The position numbers were made by a program, and so were the translations under genes. A DNA stretch of 64,000 nt from an uncultured Eubacteriales bacterium (lineage in GTDB: Bacteria > Bacillota > Clostridia > Peptostreptococcales > Anaerovoracaceae), in contig CADABZ010000006.1 of the NCBI GenBank assembly GCA_902786355.1, forward strand, positions 62,001-126,000, given 5' to 3'. The notes beneath the pieces are model-generated. The model made no database searches. It was given only the letters and a program-made list of their open reading frames with translations, and had not been told where the DNA came from. Positions 39,801 through 48,226 of the stretch are shown here, in pieces (the first letter of the stretch is position 1; every line of letters begins with the position of its first letter).

Positions 39801-41721
39801 AGAGACGGACATGTACATATTCCCGGATGATGTTCCTGTAAACATTGCCAATCCTGAAGATCTCGGCAGGCTGCGCAGCCTGTTTGAAGGCAGGGACCTG
39901 TATATAGCAGTCGGATCGGATGTCGTAAGAAACGCTTCGAGCTACAAGGCCGGACCTCAGAAGAACTCGATACACACCTTCAATCACATCGTGTTCGCGC
40001 GTGAGGCAAGGCAGACAGACCGCGGTGAGGATGAAGCATATCCGGTCAGGGGCAAAGTCATAAACCTCAGGCTCGGAAAATTCTATGAAGATATAAGTTC
40101 GACAAGGATCAGAGAAAACATCGACCTCGGAAGAGACATAACATCTCTTATTGATCCGGTCGTACAGAACTACATATACGAGAACAATTTCTACATAAGA
40201 GAGCCGGCATATAAGCATGAGCTTCAGGCAAGAGATATACACATCTCGGGATATGAGCACAGTAACTGCAGGAGGATAAGAAGCCTCAGGGACGAACTGA
40301 CAGGAAGGGGATATGACTTTGACTCTCTCATGACTGTTCTTGAGCGTCCGCGCGTCAGGACGATATATATCGAGAGGACAGGAACTAAACGCTCCGGAGT
40401 ATGCGCTTTTGCATCAGGACGGAGGATAGACAGAAAGGACCTTCTCTTTGAATTCGGGGACACCGATGTCACGCGCAGCATCAGAAGGAGCGCGAACGGC
40501 TCGATAGGCATCATAAATGCCTTCTACTTCGAACGCAGCCGCGATATATCCAACCTCGGGCAGATACTTCTCACCGAGATACTGACTGACATGCTTGCAA
40601 AGGACTACGGATATGTCGTCTATCATCCGGCAGACCCTGCAGGCCTCAGCCAGAACGTGACGGAAGTCCTCAGAAGACAGGGCTTTGTCAACATATCAGA
40701 AGATCATGACAATCCTGTTTATGCGGTAGATATAACTGCACCGGTGGTGCTGTTCCGCGATGTCGAGACGGTGATCAAGGCACCGCTGAACAAGAATCCG
40801 AGGGTCATGAAGGCAGTGGATGATGCCCACAACAACCTTCTTAAGACATTCTGCGAGCTGTATCCGGGCAAGCTGATACTTTCCTTCAATACCAGCGCTG
40901 TCTACAGCAAGATCATTGAGATGGCCGCGAAGGAGAACATGGTGCCGTCAGTGCCAGACCCGGCAAAAAGGAGGGGCCCTTATATGGCGGTGCCGTTCGG
41001 AAAGGCTCTTTCTGATGTCGTCGTACCGAATACTGTCACCAAGGCTCTCAGGACAGAGAAGTTCATAAGTGAGTCGATCCGGGACTTTACGATAAGGGAG
41101 TCCCGCGGTTATGCAGAGCTTGAGGATCAGGTCAGGACGCTTAAATCTTTCAACAGAGATGTGATCCTCATAGACGACCTTCTCCACTCCGGCCAGAGGA
41201 TGAAAAGGATAGACCCTATCCTGAGAGAGAATGATGTGAATGTCAGGAAGGTCATAGTCGGCCTGCTGACGGGCAACGCAAGAGACGAGATGGCTGTCAG
41301 CCGCAGGGCTGTGGACGGGGCATACTTCATCCCTGTCATAACCATGTGGCTCAACGAGAGAGACTGCTATCCGTTCATCGGGGGAGACAGCTTTGAGTCA
41401 GGAGACAGGAACGCATCGATCAATATCATAATGCCGTACACATCCTACAGCTTTGTCGGCGGAAGGGACTCCGAGAAGGTGTACAGGTACTCGATGACAT
41501 GCCTTGAGAATGCGAGGGACATAATGAAGGTCATCGAGCAGGAATATCAGGCGGAGTTTGAAAAGCAGCTGACTCTCGGAAGGCTTGGTGCTGTCATCAC
41601 AAATCCGCGCCGTCCGGATTACGGAGACGGGCTCCTGTATGATGAGAACGCGGCACCGAGCGTGTATATAGAGAGCGACATAAAGCGCGCGAAGAGGCTG
41701 CACCTGTCACGGGATAAGTAG
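36898..41721 (+). CDS. giant multidomain protein: HD, helical repeats, NadD-like, GNAT-like, PRTase-like
   Basis: A 1607-residue cytoplasmic protein without signal or membrane segments; function unknown. Region 1 (about 150-300) is an HD-type metal domain: His181, His215-Asp216 in SHDIGKYG, His252/His257, Asp278. Region 2 (about 380-880) is all-helical and HEAT-like. Region 3 is a NadD/CoaD-type nucleotidyltransferase with GTFDPFSLGH at 916-925 and ISSTRIR at 1066-1072. Region 4 (about 1130-1260) looks like a GNAT fold, as in citrate-lyase-ligase-type fusions. Region 5 has a PRPP-loop motif VILIDDLLHSGQ at 1422-1433. All point to nucleotide or NAD-related chemistry. AAAGGGGG precedes the ATG. 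Domain calls 1, 3 and 5 are motif-based; 2 and 4 are inference. Confidence 0.75.
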   Translation: MDRGEQLYREIISALTDRAYLSTCGISRSRVQERSSDIRYLADMILSYSDQNGRISAGNILKAGAVCLEEMSLIPQEGWALHCYMHVRGTIFPHLGLPDDSEEFRTGRITALTLLRAVFTYERKACRFDPTLDMTLLSDSEAQSEGFASEYIRMHRLVRINFIYEFMRLGTEVTPFNTLGHISGVHYVATYMARQLRDAGIPVDVALASAAAASHDIGKYGCRKSEERRVPYLHYYYTDYCMTENGMPEIAHIAANHSTWDLEFENLSAESLLLIYADFRVKSTREDGKEIIHFYTLEQAFDVILSKLDNVDDAKKHRYEKVYARLKDFEDYMIELGAVTDLPSDFALEDGVITALPAEGMGYRKDKPVRVRREMSLIQGDDIITQLKMKSVGHNIRLMHYFNNKADFARLIEDARGEADWRNLRTYITILGEYSTYMTEEQKALTLRFLYDQLMNRESDVREQSARQMGQMTATFRQSYRKELPEDIPKLDETTTNLEMFEIYLGRMLSPSSRLTERHRNWIIQSMDFFVSAALTSCAKQFLPRYYAVLEKLFEDTGRSERMTMAVLNSALSVDEGTCTDSFREKASGYACNVTGKYSDSTDLLALDVREKFSGDEDGSIRAARLRLMGIDDSGEAAVQSAEERDAALSAMFLDDLKFQTSWTRKAANIRYMTDIAGSSDRNVRMHIAAHFVNLIKVSETVTVRREAGEALLKLIRKMPADQCNEIMVELYNGLDIEDYQFARLIPEYLGRMILLMPDKEIDEVTGNLESHISSGNINTASASLMTVSIMLEHFSEYRRRGTEERCEELVKRLSGLLMKGVAHYRDAVSQEAFRTLAERVFVSGTASDDEKRRILALTGKRILTLIPDTDSEKDAMEFCNNAAALRGIYRFISEYIAEEGPFGLECRQKAAFFPGTFDPFSLGHKAIACTIRDMGYEVYLAIDEFSWSKKTLPHMLRKEILAMSIAAETDMYIFPDDVPVNIANPEDLGRLRSLFEGRDLYIAVGSDVVRNASSYKAGPQKNSIHTFNHIVFAREARQTDRGEDEAYPVRGKVINLRLGKFYEDISSTRIRENIDLGRDITSLIDPVVQNYIYENNFYIREPAYKHELQARDIHISGYEHSNCRRIRSLRDELTGRGYDFDSLMTVLERPRVRTIYIERTGTKRSGVCAFASGRRIDRKDLLFEFGDTDVTRSIRRSANGSIGIINAFYFERSRDISNLGQILLTEILTDMLAKDYGYVVYHPADPAGLSQNVTEVLRRQGFVNISEDHDNPVYAVDITAPVVLFRDVETVIKAPLNKNPRVMKAVDDAHNNLLKTFCELYPGKLILSFNTSAVYSKIIEMAAKENMVPSVPDPAKRRGPYMAVPFGKALSDVVVPNTVTKALRTEKFISESIRDFTIRESRGYAELEDQVRTLKSFNRDVILIDDLLHSGQRMKRIDPILRENDVNVRKVIVGLLTGNARDEMAVSRRAVDGAYFIPVITMWLNERDCYPFIGGDSFESGDRNASINIIMPYTSYSFVGGRDSEKVYRYSMTCLENARDIMKVIEQEYQAEFEKQLTLGRLGAVITNPRRPDYGDGLLYDENAAPSVYIESDIKRAKRLHLSRDK

Positions 41722-41891
41722 AAATCTTCACTGAATCATTCTGCCGGAACTGTCTGCAGAATTGCAGAGTGGTAATATTCAGCATGATGACGCTCCGTGC
41801 AGACGATATGAAATAATCGATCATATAAAGAATTGATTATTAATTCTTAAAGATCATGCATCAGCAAAATCAATAATAATCAGGAGTATAT

Positions 41892-42875
41892 ATGCACAGA
41901 ATAAAAGAACTGGTAAATGAGATCGGGGTGGACGCACCCGTATCACTGGCAGGACACCCCATACGCCCGGGGGAAAAGCACCGGGTCAATATCCTGGCGC
42001 TCGGTGATGTAGGGACCACGATGCTCATAGGACTGAGGCTGATGGGTGCGGATGTCATATCTGAGATAGGCATCTGTGACATAAGGCCTGAGAACTGCGA
42101 GAGGCTTGTACGCGAGATCAACCAGATAAGATTTCCGGACGGTGAGCCACATCTGCCTCCCGTGAGGATAGTGACTGAAGAGGAACTCTTCGATACCGAC
42201 GTCTTCATATTCTGCGCCAGCAAGGGTGTGCCGGACCTCGGAAAAGAGAAAGATCCGGACTTCGATGTCAGGATGGCGCAGCTGGATGCAAACAGAGGAA
42301 TCATAGAGCACTATGCCGGACTGGCGCGTGCGGCAGAGTTCAGGGGGCTGATCGCTGTGGTGAGTGATCCTGTGGACAACCTCTGCGTAGCATTTCTCGA
42401 TGCATCGGGCCTGAAGCCGTGGCAGCTGCGGGGGTACGGTCTCGGAGTCATGAACGCGCGGGCTGCATATTACGCTGAAAGAGACGAGAGATTCAGCTCA
42501 TATCTTTCAGAAGGCAGAGCTTTCGGTCCGCACGGGCAGGACCTGGTCATCGCCAACAGCATTGAGAACTATGATGATGAGCTGTCACGCGAACTTACAG
42601 AGCTGGCAACGGGGGCCAATCTTGAGGTGAGAGAGCTCGGCTTCAAGCCGTATATCGCACCGGCGATGTCGTCGGCGGCGATATCGATACTACTTACACT
42701 CAGGGGAGAGTGGAACTACGGCTCACTGTATCTTGGGGATGAGAACAGAGGATCCTTCTTGGGGATCAGGAGCAGATTTAACGGGGATAATTGGGACTAC
42801 GAGGATCCGGAGCTTCCGGATAAATTATATGAGAGGATCAGAGATTCATACATCAGGCTCTGCGATATCAGGTGA
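41892..42875 (+). CDS. lactate/malate-dehydrogenase-like NAD-binding protein
   Basis: A 327-residue Rossmann protein. The dinucleotide fold begins VNILALGDVGTTMLIGLRLMG (glycines at 38 and 41), with the acidic partner in EIGICDIRPE. VVSDPVDNL and FGPHGQDLVIANS correspond in position to the NPVD and GEHGDS catalytic segments of L-lactate/malate dehydrogenases. The usual catalytic His is in GPHG. The sequence is divergent, so the substrate is probably not plain malate or lactate. AGGAG precedes the ATG. Its 3' end overlaps or abuts the flavoprotein gene, suggesting a functional pair. Confidence 0.75.
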   Translation: MHRIKELVNEIGVDAPVSLAGHPIRPGEKHRVNILALGDVGTTMLIGLRLMGADVISEIGICDIRPENCERLVREINQIRFPDGEPHLPPVRIVTEEELFDTDVFIFCASKGVPDLGKEKDPDFDVRMAQLDANRGIIEHYAGLARAAEFRGLIAVVSDPVDNLCVAFLDASGLKPWQLRGYGLGVMNARAAYYAERDERFSSYLSEGRAFGPHGQDLVIANSIENYDDELSRELTELATGANLEVRELGFKPYIAPAMSSAAISILLTLRGEWNYGSLYLGDENRGSFLGIRSRFNGDNWDYEDPELPDKLYERIRDSYIRLCDIR

Positions 42876-43998
42876 GGGGACCTGCAGCAGAGACAATATT
42901 AACAGAGACAATATTAATTCAGCAGAAAACCGCAGGCTCATCGTAATAAAGCCTGCATGTGATTCAGAGGACAGGGCGTCAAGACTCGACGGCATGCTGC
43001 TGCCGTATCTTGATGAACTGAAAGAGCGCGGCATCGATGTCGTAATATACAGCCATGTCAGTGAATTTGAGGACAGGGACATCTCGTCTGAAAGGATACT
43101 GTTTGCCGTGGCTCTGTCGGAAGCGGGGGTCAATATCGAGTACTACCGCCTGCTTGAGCACCTGCGCGGACACCCTGACTGCCTTGAAGGATCTGTCGGA
43201 GGGATAATAGTCGACGGAGGGGGAGAGTTCTATACCAAAGCAATCGCGAGGCGCTTTGCATTCTCTGCAAACATGTGCGGATGCACCTTCCCTGGAAAGC
43301 CGCTTGTGGAGGCGACAGGATCTCTCGGGAACTTTCATGTGCTCAGTACCATATCCGGCAGAGAGCCGGAAGACATATACTGCACTCAGGTCCGCTCGCT
43401 TGTTGATAAGGTCCTGGACTTCGGCCTTCCGGAAGTAAGCGGGAAGATAAAGCTTCTGGCGCTTCATGCCAGCACACGCAGGACATCCAATACACTTCTC
43501 CTGTGGGACATGGTGAAAAAGCATCTGTACAGCCGTGCGGAGATAACTGAGATATCCCTGCAGAACGGTCAGATCTACGACTGCCGCGGATGCAGCTATG
43601 AGGCATGTCTGCACTTCGGCGAGCAGGGAACGTGCTTCTACGGAGGGATAATCACGGACCAGGTGTATCCGGCGCTTCTCGAGGCAGATGCTGTTGTCCT
43701 CATATGCCCTAATTACAATGACGCACTCAGCGCCAATCTGACGGCCTTCGTCAACAGGCTTACTTCACTGTTCCGGTCACATGACTTCTCGGACAAGAGG
43801 GTGTATGCCGTGATCGTATCGGGCTATTCCGGCGGGGACATCATCGCAGAGCAGATCATCGGCGCGCTGAATTTCAACAAGTCATTCATACTGCCTGCGG
43901 ACTTTGCAATGCTTGAGACAGCTAACGACCCGAAGAGCATCCTTGCAGTCGCAGACATAGAAGAAAAAGCAGGGAAGTTCGCTTTCCGCATATACTGA
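42829..43998 (+). CDS. FMN-reductase/flavodoxin-fold protein with extra N-terminal domain
   Basis: The C-terminal 190 residues have the NADPH-dependent FMN reductase fold: KLLALHASTRRTSNT (FMN phosphate loop), then CRGCSYEACLHFGEQGTC, a Cys cluster like that of iron-sulfur flavoproteins, and a PNYNDALSANLTAFVNR flavin loop. The N-terminal half (RLIVIKPACDSED..., about 170 residues) is unrecognised. The start is uncertain: ATG 42829 lies within the upstream gene and lacks a clear ribosome binding site, there is no good start between 42875 and about 42985, and a 15-base direct duplication (AACAGAGACAATATT) sits there. Probably co-translated with the dehydrogenase-like gene. Confidence 0.68.
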   Translation: MRGSEIHTSGSAISGEGTCSRDNINRDNINSAENRRLIVIKPACDSEDRASRLDGMLLPYLDELKERGIDVVIYSHVSEFEDRDISSERILFAVALSEAGVNIEYYRLLEHLRGHPDCLEGSVGGIIVDGGGEFYTKAIARRFAFSANMCGCTFPGKPLVEATGSLGNFHVLSTISGREPEDIYCTQVRSLVDKVLDFGLPEVSGKIKLLALHASTRRTSNTLLLWDMVKKHLYSRAEITEISLQNGQIYDCRGCSYEACLHFGEQGTCFYGGIITDQVYPALLEADAVVLICPNYNDALSANLTAFVNRLTSLFRSHDFSDKRVYAVIVSGYSGGDIIAEQIIGALNFNKSFILPADFAMLETANDPKSILAVADIEEKAGKFAFRIY

Positions 43999-44034
43999 CA
44001 GAAGAGAGCATCCTGGCATTAGGTGCAGCACGGC

Positions 44035-44062
44035 GGACAGCTTCACATGGAGCTGTCCTTTT
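44035..44062 (+). terminator. terminator after the flavoprotein gene
   Basis: GGACAGCT / AGCTGTCC with an 8-base loop, then TTTTA. Confidence 0.85.
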
Positions 44063-44213
44063 AACATGCGCTTTTTTCGAGGTTTTATATCACTGATCCA
44101 TTCGATATGCAATCGGTATGGCAACGCAGACGATATTGGTATGACAGAAAAAGACCGCTCTGTGAGAAAATTTTAATATGTTTTTTAATGATAGATATAA
44201 GGGGAAAGGGACC

Positions 44214-44906
44214 ATGGATGCACAGGAGATCATTCAGCTTATAAGGGATGCAGAGAAGAAGACGCCTGTAAGGATGTACGTCAGGGAAAAGGCACCGGTA
44301 GACTATGGTACTGCAAGGGTTTTCGGCGCAGGAGACAAGATAGTGTTCGGCGACTGGAATGAGCTTGAAGAGATAGTGAGGAAAAACAGCGACAGGATCG
44401 AGGACATCGTAATAGAAAATGACTGCCGCAACAGTGCGCTCCATCTGCTGGATACCAAGAACCTGCATGCGAGAATAGAGCCCGGAGCCTTCATAAGAGA
44501 GCAGGTAGAAATAGGCGATAATGCCGTGATAATGATGGGCGCAGTCATCAATATAGGTGCTGTCATCGGCGAGGGATCGATGATAGACATGGGGGCTGTT
44601 GTCGGCGGAAGAGCAGAGGTAGGCAGAAACTGCCACATAGGCGCCGGAGCAGTCCTCGCAGGTGTAGTTGAACCGGCTTCTGCAGTCCCAGTTGTCGTAG
44701 AAGATGATGTGCTCGTAGGAGCAAACGCTGTCGTGATAGAAGGCGTAAGGATAGGAAAGGGTGCTGTAGTGGCAGCAGGAGCAATAGTGACAGCGGATGT
44801 TCCGCCGGGAATGGTCGCTGCGGGATGCCCGGCCAGAATCATCAAGGCCAAGGATGATAAGACATCGATGAAAACGGCGCTTGAGCAGGGACTTAGGAAT
44901 CTGTAG
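44214..44906 (+). CDS. dapH: tetrahydrodipicolinate N-acetyltransferase
   Basis: It acetylates tetrahydrodipicolinate with acetyl-CoA, opening the acetylase variant of lysine/DAP synthesis. The 230-residue protein has a C-terminal left-handed beta helix of hexapeptide repeats ([20 protein letters not shown], then [16 protein letters not shown]) and the family ending [19 protein letters not shown] 44214 has GGGGAAAGGG upstream; the longer frame from 44178 is not supported. The aminotransferase gene starts 13 bases later. Confidence 0.94.
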   Translation: MDAQEIIQLIRDAEKKTPVRMYVREKAPVDYGTARVFGAGDKIVFGDWNELEEIVRKNSDRIEDIVIENDCRNSALHLLDTKNLHARIEPGAFIREQVEIGDNAVIMMGAVINIGAVIGEGSMIDMGAVVGGRAEVGRNCHIGAGAVLAGVVEPASAVPVVVEDDVLVGANAVVIEGVRIGKGAVVAAGAIVTADVPPGMVAAGCPARIIKAKDDKTSMKTALEQGLRNL

Positions 44907-44919
44907 GGTGGAGGTCAGA

Positions 44920-46068
44920 ATGGCAGTTCATGAACACATGAATCAGGCAGTCTACAGTCTGAAGAGGAGTGCAATAAGAGAGTTCTCCAGGCTGGCTGCA
45001 TCTGTTCCCGGGTGTGTAAGACTTACTCTCGGCGAGCCGGATTTTGATACGCCTGAGGTGATAAGCTGCGAAGTCAGCGCATCAGTCGCTGCAGGTGACA
45101 CACATTATATAGAGAATAACGGAAGCAGGATCCTGCGCGAGCGCATCTCAGCGTTCGAGAAAACTAAAGGCCTTGAGTACAGTGCAGATGAGATAATCGT
45201 TACTGCAGGCGCAACTGAGGCACTGTTCGTATCGCTTCTCGGAATACTGGATCCGGGTGATGAGGTGATCATTCCGGTGCCGGCATTTGTTCTGTATGAG
45301 CAGATAGTGAACCTCTGCAGGGGAGTATGTGTCCCGATGAATACATCAGGAGCAGGGTTTCAGATAAGAAAAGATGATCTTGAGCCCCTGATAAGCAGCA
45401 GAACGAAGGCGGTGATCCTCAACTCTCCTAACAATCCGACCGGCTGCGTATATGACGAAGAGAGCCTGAGAACGGTATATGAAGCTGTAAAGGGAAGAAA
45501 TGTTTTCGTCTTATGTGATGATGTGTACAGGTCACTGTACTACGGCTTCGGGTATCACAGTTTCGCGGAATACCGCGACATCAGGGAACAGATCCTTGCT
45601 GTGCAGAGCTTCTCCAAGCCTTACGCGATGACAGGATGGAGGATGGGCTACCTGATGGCTGACGCATCCGTAAAAGAGAGACTCGAGCTGGTGCACCAGT
45701 TCGATGTTGTCTCAACTCCGTCAATCATGCAGAAGGCCTGCATCACTGCACTGGATACAGATACTTCATATATGACTGAAGAATACAGAAGGCGGAGAGA
45801 CTATGTGACAGACAGGCTAAGGGATATGGGCCTTGAGACAGAGACCCCGGAAGGCGCATTTTATGTTTTCCCTTCGATCAGGAAATATGGCATGGGTTCG
45901 TTTGAATTTGCTGAGAGACTTGTCCGGGAGGGAGCTGTTGCTGTCACGCCGGGTGCGGCGTTCGGCTCAGATGATCACATAAGGATCTCATACTGCTGCA
46001 GCATGGATGATTTAAAGGAGGGACTCGACCGTCTTGAGAGCTTCCTGATAACAATCCGGGAAAAATGA
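44920..46068 (+). CDS. patA: aminotransferase, probable N-acetyl-LL-diaminopimelate aminotransferase
   Basis: A 382-residue PLP fold-type I aminotransferase: LGEPDFDTPE, VTAGATEALF, NSPNNPTGCVY, the PLP-lysine motif QSFSKPYAMTGWRMGY and a C-terminal RISYCCS. Position between dapH and dapF and the presence of the deacetylase gene indicate that it aminates N-acetyl-2-amino-6-oxopimelate, the second step of the acetylase branch. GGAGG lies five bases before ATG 44920. The fold is certain; the substrate is inferred from the operon. Confidence 0.88.
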   Translation: MAVHEHMNQAVYSLKRSAIREFSRLAASVPGCVRLTLGEPDFDTPEVISCEVSASVAAGDTHYIENNGSRILRERISAFEKTKGLEYSADEIIVTAGATEALFVSLLGILDPGDEVIIPVPAFVLYEQIVNLCRGVCVPMNTSGAGFQIRKDDLEPLISSRTKAVILNSPNNPTGCVYDEESLRTVYEAVKGRNVFVLCDDVYRSLYYGFGYHSFAEYRDIREQILAVQSFSKPYAMTGWRMGYLMADASVKERLELVHQFDVVSTPSIMQKACITALDTDTSYMTEEYRRRRDYVTDRLRDMGLETETPEGAFYVFPSIRKYGMGSFEFAERLVREGAVAVTPGAAFGSDDHIRISYCCSMDDLKEGLDRLESFLITIREK

Positions 46069-46185
46069 GCAAAATAGTGCGGACACAGAGGATGCTGCAA
46101 AGGCTGAATGATACACAGCCGGAACAATAGTGTCAGCAGATCTATGAAAACGGCAACAGGCAGCCGGAACGGGGAGCGTAAAGAA

Positions 46186-47049
46186 ATGAAGTTTACCAAA
46201 ATGCAGGGATGCGGAAATGACTATATATATGTCAACTGTTTTGAAGAGAACGTGCAGGACCCTTCAGACCTGGCTGTAAAGCTCTCGGACAGAAGATACG
46301 GCATAGGGAGCGACGGGCTTATCCTCATAGAGCCGTCAGACAGGGCTGATGCTTTCATGCATATGTTCAACCGTGACGGATCCGAAGGGAAAATGTGCGG
46401 CAACGGGATCAGATGTGTTGCCAAGTATATATATGACAACGGGATGGTTCCGCCGGAGAGAAAGGATGTCCTGATAGATACAAAAGCCGGCCTCAGAGAA
46501 ATCAGGCTCGATATAAAAGACGGCAAGGCCGCAGCTGCATCCGTTGACATGGGCATAGCTGAAGTAGCTGCTGAGCCTGAGAACATTGCGGCCGGCGGAA
46601 TTGACCTCTGTTTTACAGCAGTCAGTACAGGCAATCCGCATGCGGTATTCTTCCTTGATGATAATCCTGCTCTGAGCGGAATTACTGATGAAGATACTTC
46701 CGGCGGAGGCGGGGACTGCACGCTGCTCAGCCGGATCCCGCTTGAGATCATCGGACCTGAAATAGAAAGCTCAGGAAGATTCCCTGACGGGGTCAATGCG
46801 GAGTTCGTAGAGATGATCAGCCCGGAGGAGATCTCCTTCCGGGTCTGGGAAAGAGGATCGGGAGAGACATATGCGTGCGGCACGGGAGCAACAGCAGCAG
46901 TGGCCGCCGGATGCTTTGCAGGAAAACTGGCGTGCAAAGTGCTTGTGCATCTCAGGGGCGGAGATCTTGAGATAGAGTGCGACAGAGACACAGGCAGATG
47001 CTTTATGAAAGGACCGGCAGTGACCGTATTCACCGGAGAATTATTATGA
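46186..47049 (+). CDS. dapF: diaminopimelate epimerase
   Basis: It epimerises LL- to meso-diaminopimelate for lysine and peptidoglycan. The 287-residue protein has the two catalytic cysteines, Cys71 in CGNGIRC and Cys231 in ACGTGATAA, and the N-terminal MQGCGNDYIY. ATG 46186 follows GGGGAG; the earlier in-frame ATG at 46108 would add an unrelated basic segment. Its TGA overlaps the ATG of the deacetylase gene (ATGA), so they are coupled. Confidence 0.95.
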   Translation: MKFTKMQGCGNDYIYVNCFEENVQDPSDLAVKLSDRRYGIGSDGLILIEPSDRADAFMHMFNRDGSEGKMCGNGIRCVAKYIYDNGMVPPERKDVLIDTKAGLREIRLDIKDGKAAAASVDMGIAEVAAEPENIAAGGIDLCFTAVSTGNPHAVFFLDDNPALSGITDEDTSGGGGDCTLLSRIPLEIIGPEIESSGRFPDGVNAEFVEMISPEEISFRVWERGSGETYACGTGATAAVAAGCFAGKLACKVLVHLRGGDLEIECDRDTGRCFMKGPAVTVFTGELL

Positions 47050-48215
47050 TACAGATGATCAGAAGCGATGCGGAGAGATTCGCAGAGGAGATAAAGGGAC
47101 TAAGGATGACCATACACAGGCATCCTGAGATGGGAAATCATGAATACTGTACGGCTGAGCTTGCAGAAAAATACCTGAACGGACTCGGGATAGCGACCAG
47201 ACGGATACTTGACACGGCTGTTGTCGGAGAACTGAAGTGCGGTGCAGGAGACCCGGAGAACGGGCCGGTCAGGACGGCTGCGCTCAGAGCAGATATGGAT
47301 GCTCTTCCGCTGACCGAGATGACAGGGGCAGAGTTCGCATCGGAAGTCAGAGGTGTGATGCATGCGTGCGGCCATGATGTTCACACAGCAGCAGTGCTCG
47401 GAGCTGCCAGAATACTGGCAGAGCACAGAAACGAACTGAAAGGGAATGTGATATTCCTGCTGCAGCCTGATGAAGAGGGGCGCGGAGGTGCTGACAGAAT
47501 GATCAGAGAAGGCTGCATGGATGGAGTAGATGCTGTCTTCGGTGCGCATGTCAGCCCCGATCTGCCGGCAGGCCATATTGGTATACGCTACGGAATATTC
47601 TATGCTGCATCGGATATGTTCAAGGTTGAAGTAACCGGACTGGCATCTCACGGCGCAGTAAGAGAGAAGGGCATTGACGCTCTGGCAGCTGCAGCGGAAA
47701 TGGTAACAGCGCTTCTTGAACTGCCGTCGAAGATAACTTCTGATAAGTGCATTCTGACTGTAGGAAGGATGCAGTCAGGAACGGCAGGCAACATAATGCC
47801 GGGTGAAGCGGTATTCGAGGGAATAATACGCACGCTCGGCCCTGAAACACGGCGCAGAATGGAAGAGGAGTTCAGGAATACCGTGCAGGCTATAGCAGAC
47901 AGGACCGGAACTGCAGCAGACATAGACTATATACACAGTCATCCGGGCGTTGTAAATGATAAAAGCATGACAGACCTTGCATTCAGGGCTGCCTGCGGGA
48001 TGTTCGGAGAGGAGAAAGTGCACATTATAGAAGAGCCGGTCATGATAAGCGAGGATTTCGGCTGCTTCCTGGACAAAGCGCACGGTTCCTTCTACCACAT
48101 CGGGGCAGGCTGCGCTTTGCCTCTTCACAATCCGGCATTCCTTCCGGAGGAGGATGTTGTGACTGAACTGGCTGTGATGCATGCGGGGATGGTCTGGTCA
48201 TATCTGATGGAATAG
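47046..48215 (+). CDS. dapL: M20-family amidohydrolase, probable N-acetyldiaminopimelate deacetylase
   Basis: A 389-residue M20D metallopeptidase: HRHPEMGNHE near the N-terminus, HACGHDVHTAAVLGAA with the metal-binding Cys and His, and QPDEEGRGGADRMI with the catalytic Glu. Enzymes of this group remove acyl groups from amino acids. In the operon dapH-aminotransferase-dapF it supplies the missing deacetylation step. The symbol is that used for the B. subtilis enzyme (also ykuR); a general N-acyl-amino-acid hydrolase is the alternative. It starts within the dapF stop codon. Confidence 0.85.
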   Translation: MIQMIRSDAERFAEEIKGLRMTIHRHPEMGNHEYCTAELAEKYLNGLGIATRRILDTAVVGELKCGAGDPENGPVRTAALRADMDALPLTEMTGAEFASEVRGVMHACGHDVHTAAVLGAARILAEHRNELKGNVIFLLQPDEEGRGGADRMIREGCMDGVDAVFGAHVSPDLPAGHIGIRYGIFYAASDMFKVEVTGLASHGAVREKGIDALAAAAEMVTALLELPSKITSDKCILTVGRMQSGTAGNIMPGEAVFEGIIRTLGPETRRRMEEEFRNTVQAIADRTGTAADIDYIHSHPGVVNDKSMTDLAFRAACGMFGEEKVHIIEEPVMISEDFGCFLDKAHGSFYHIGAGCALPLHNPAFLPEEDVVTELAVMHAGMVWSYLME

Positions 48216-48226
48216 GGGGTGCAGCA

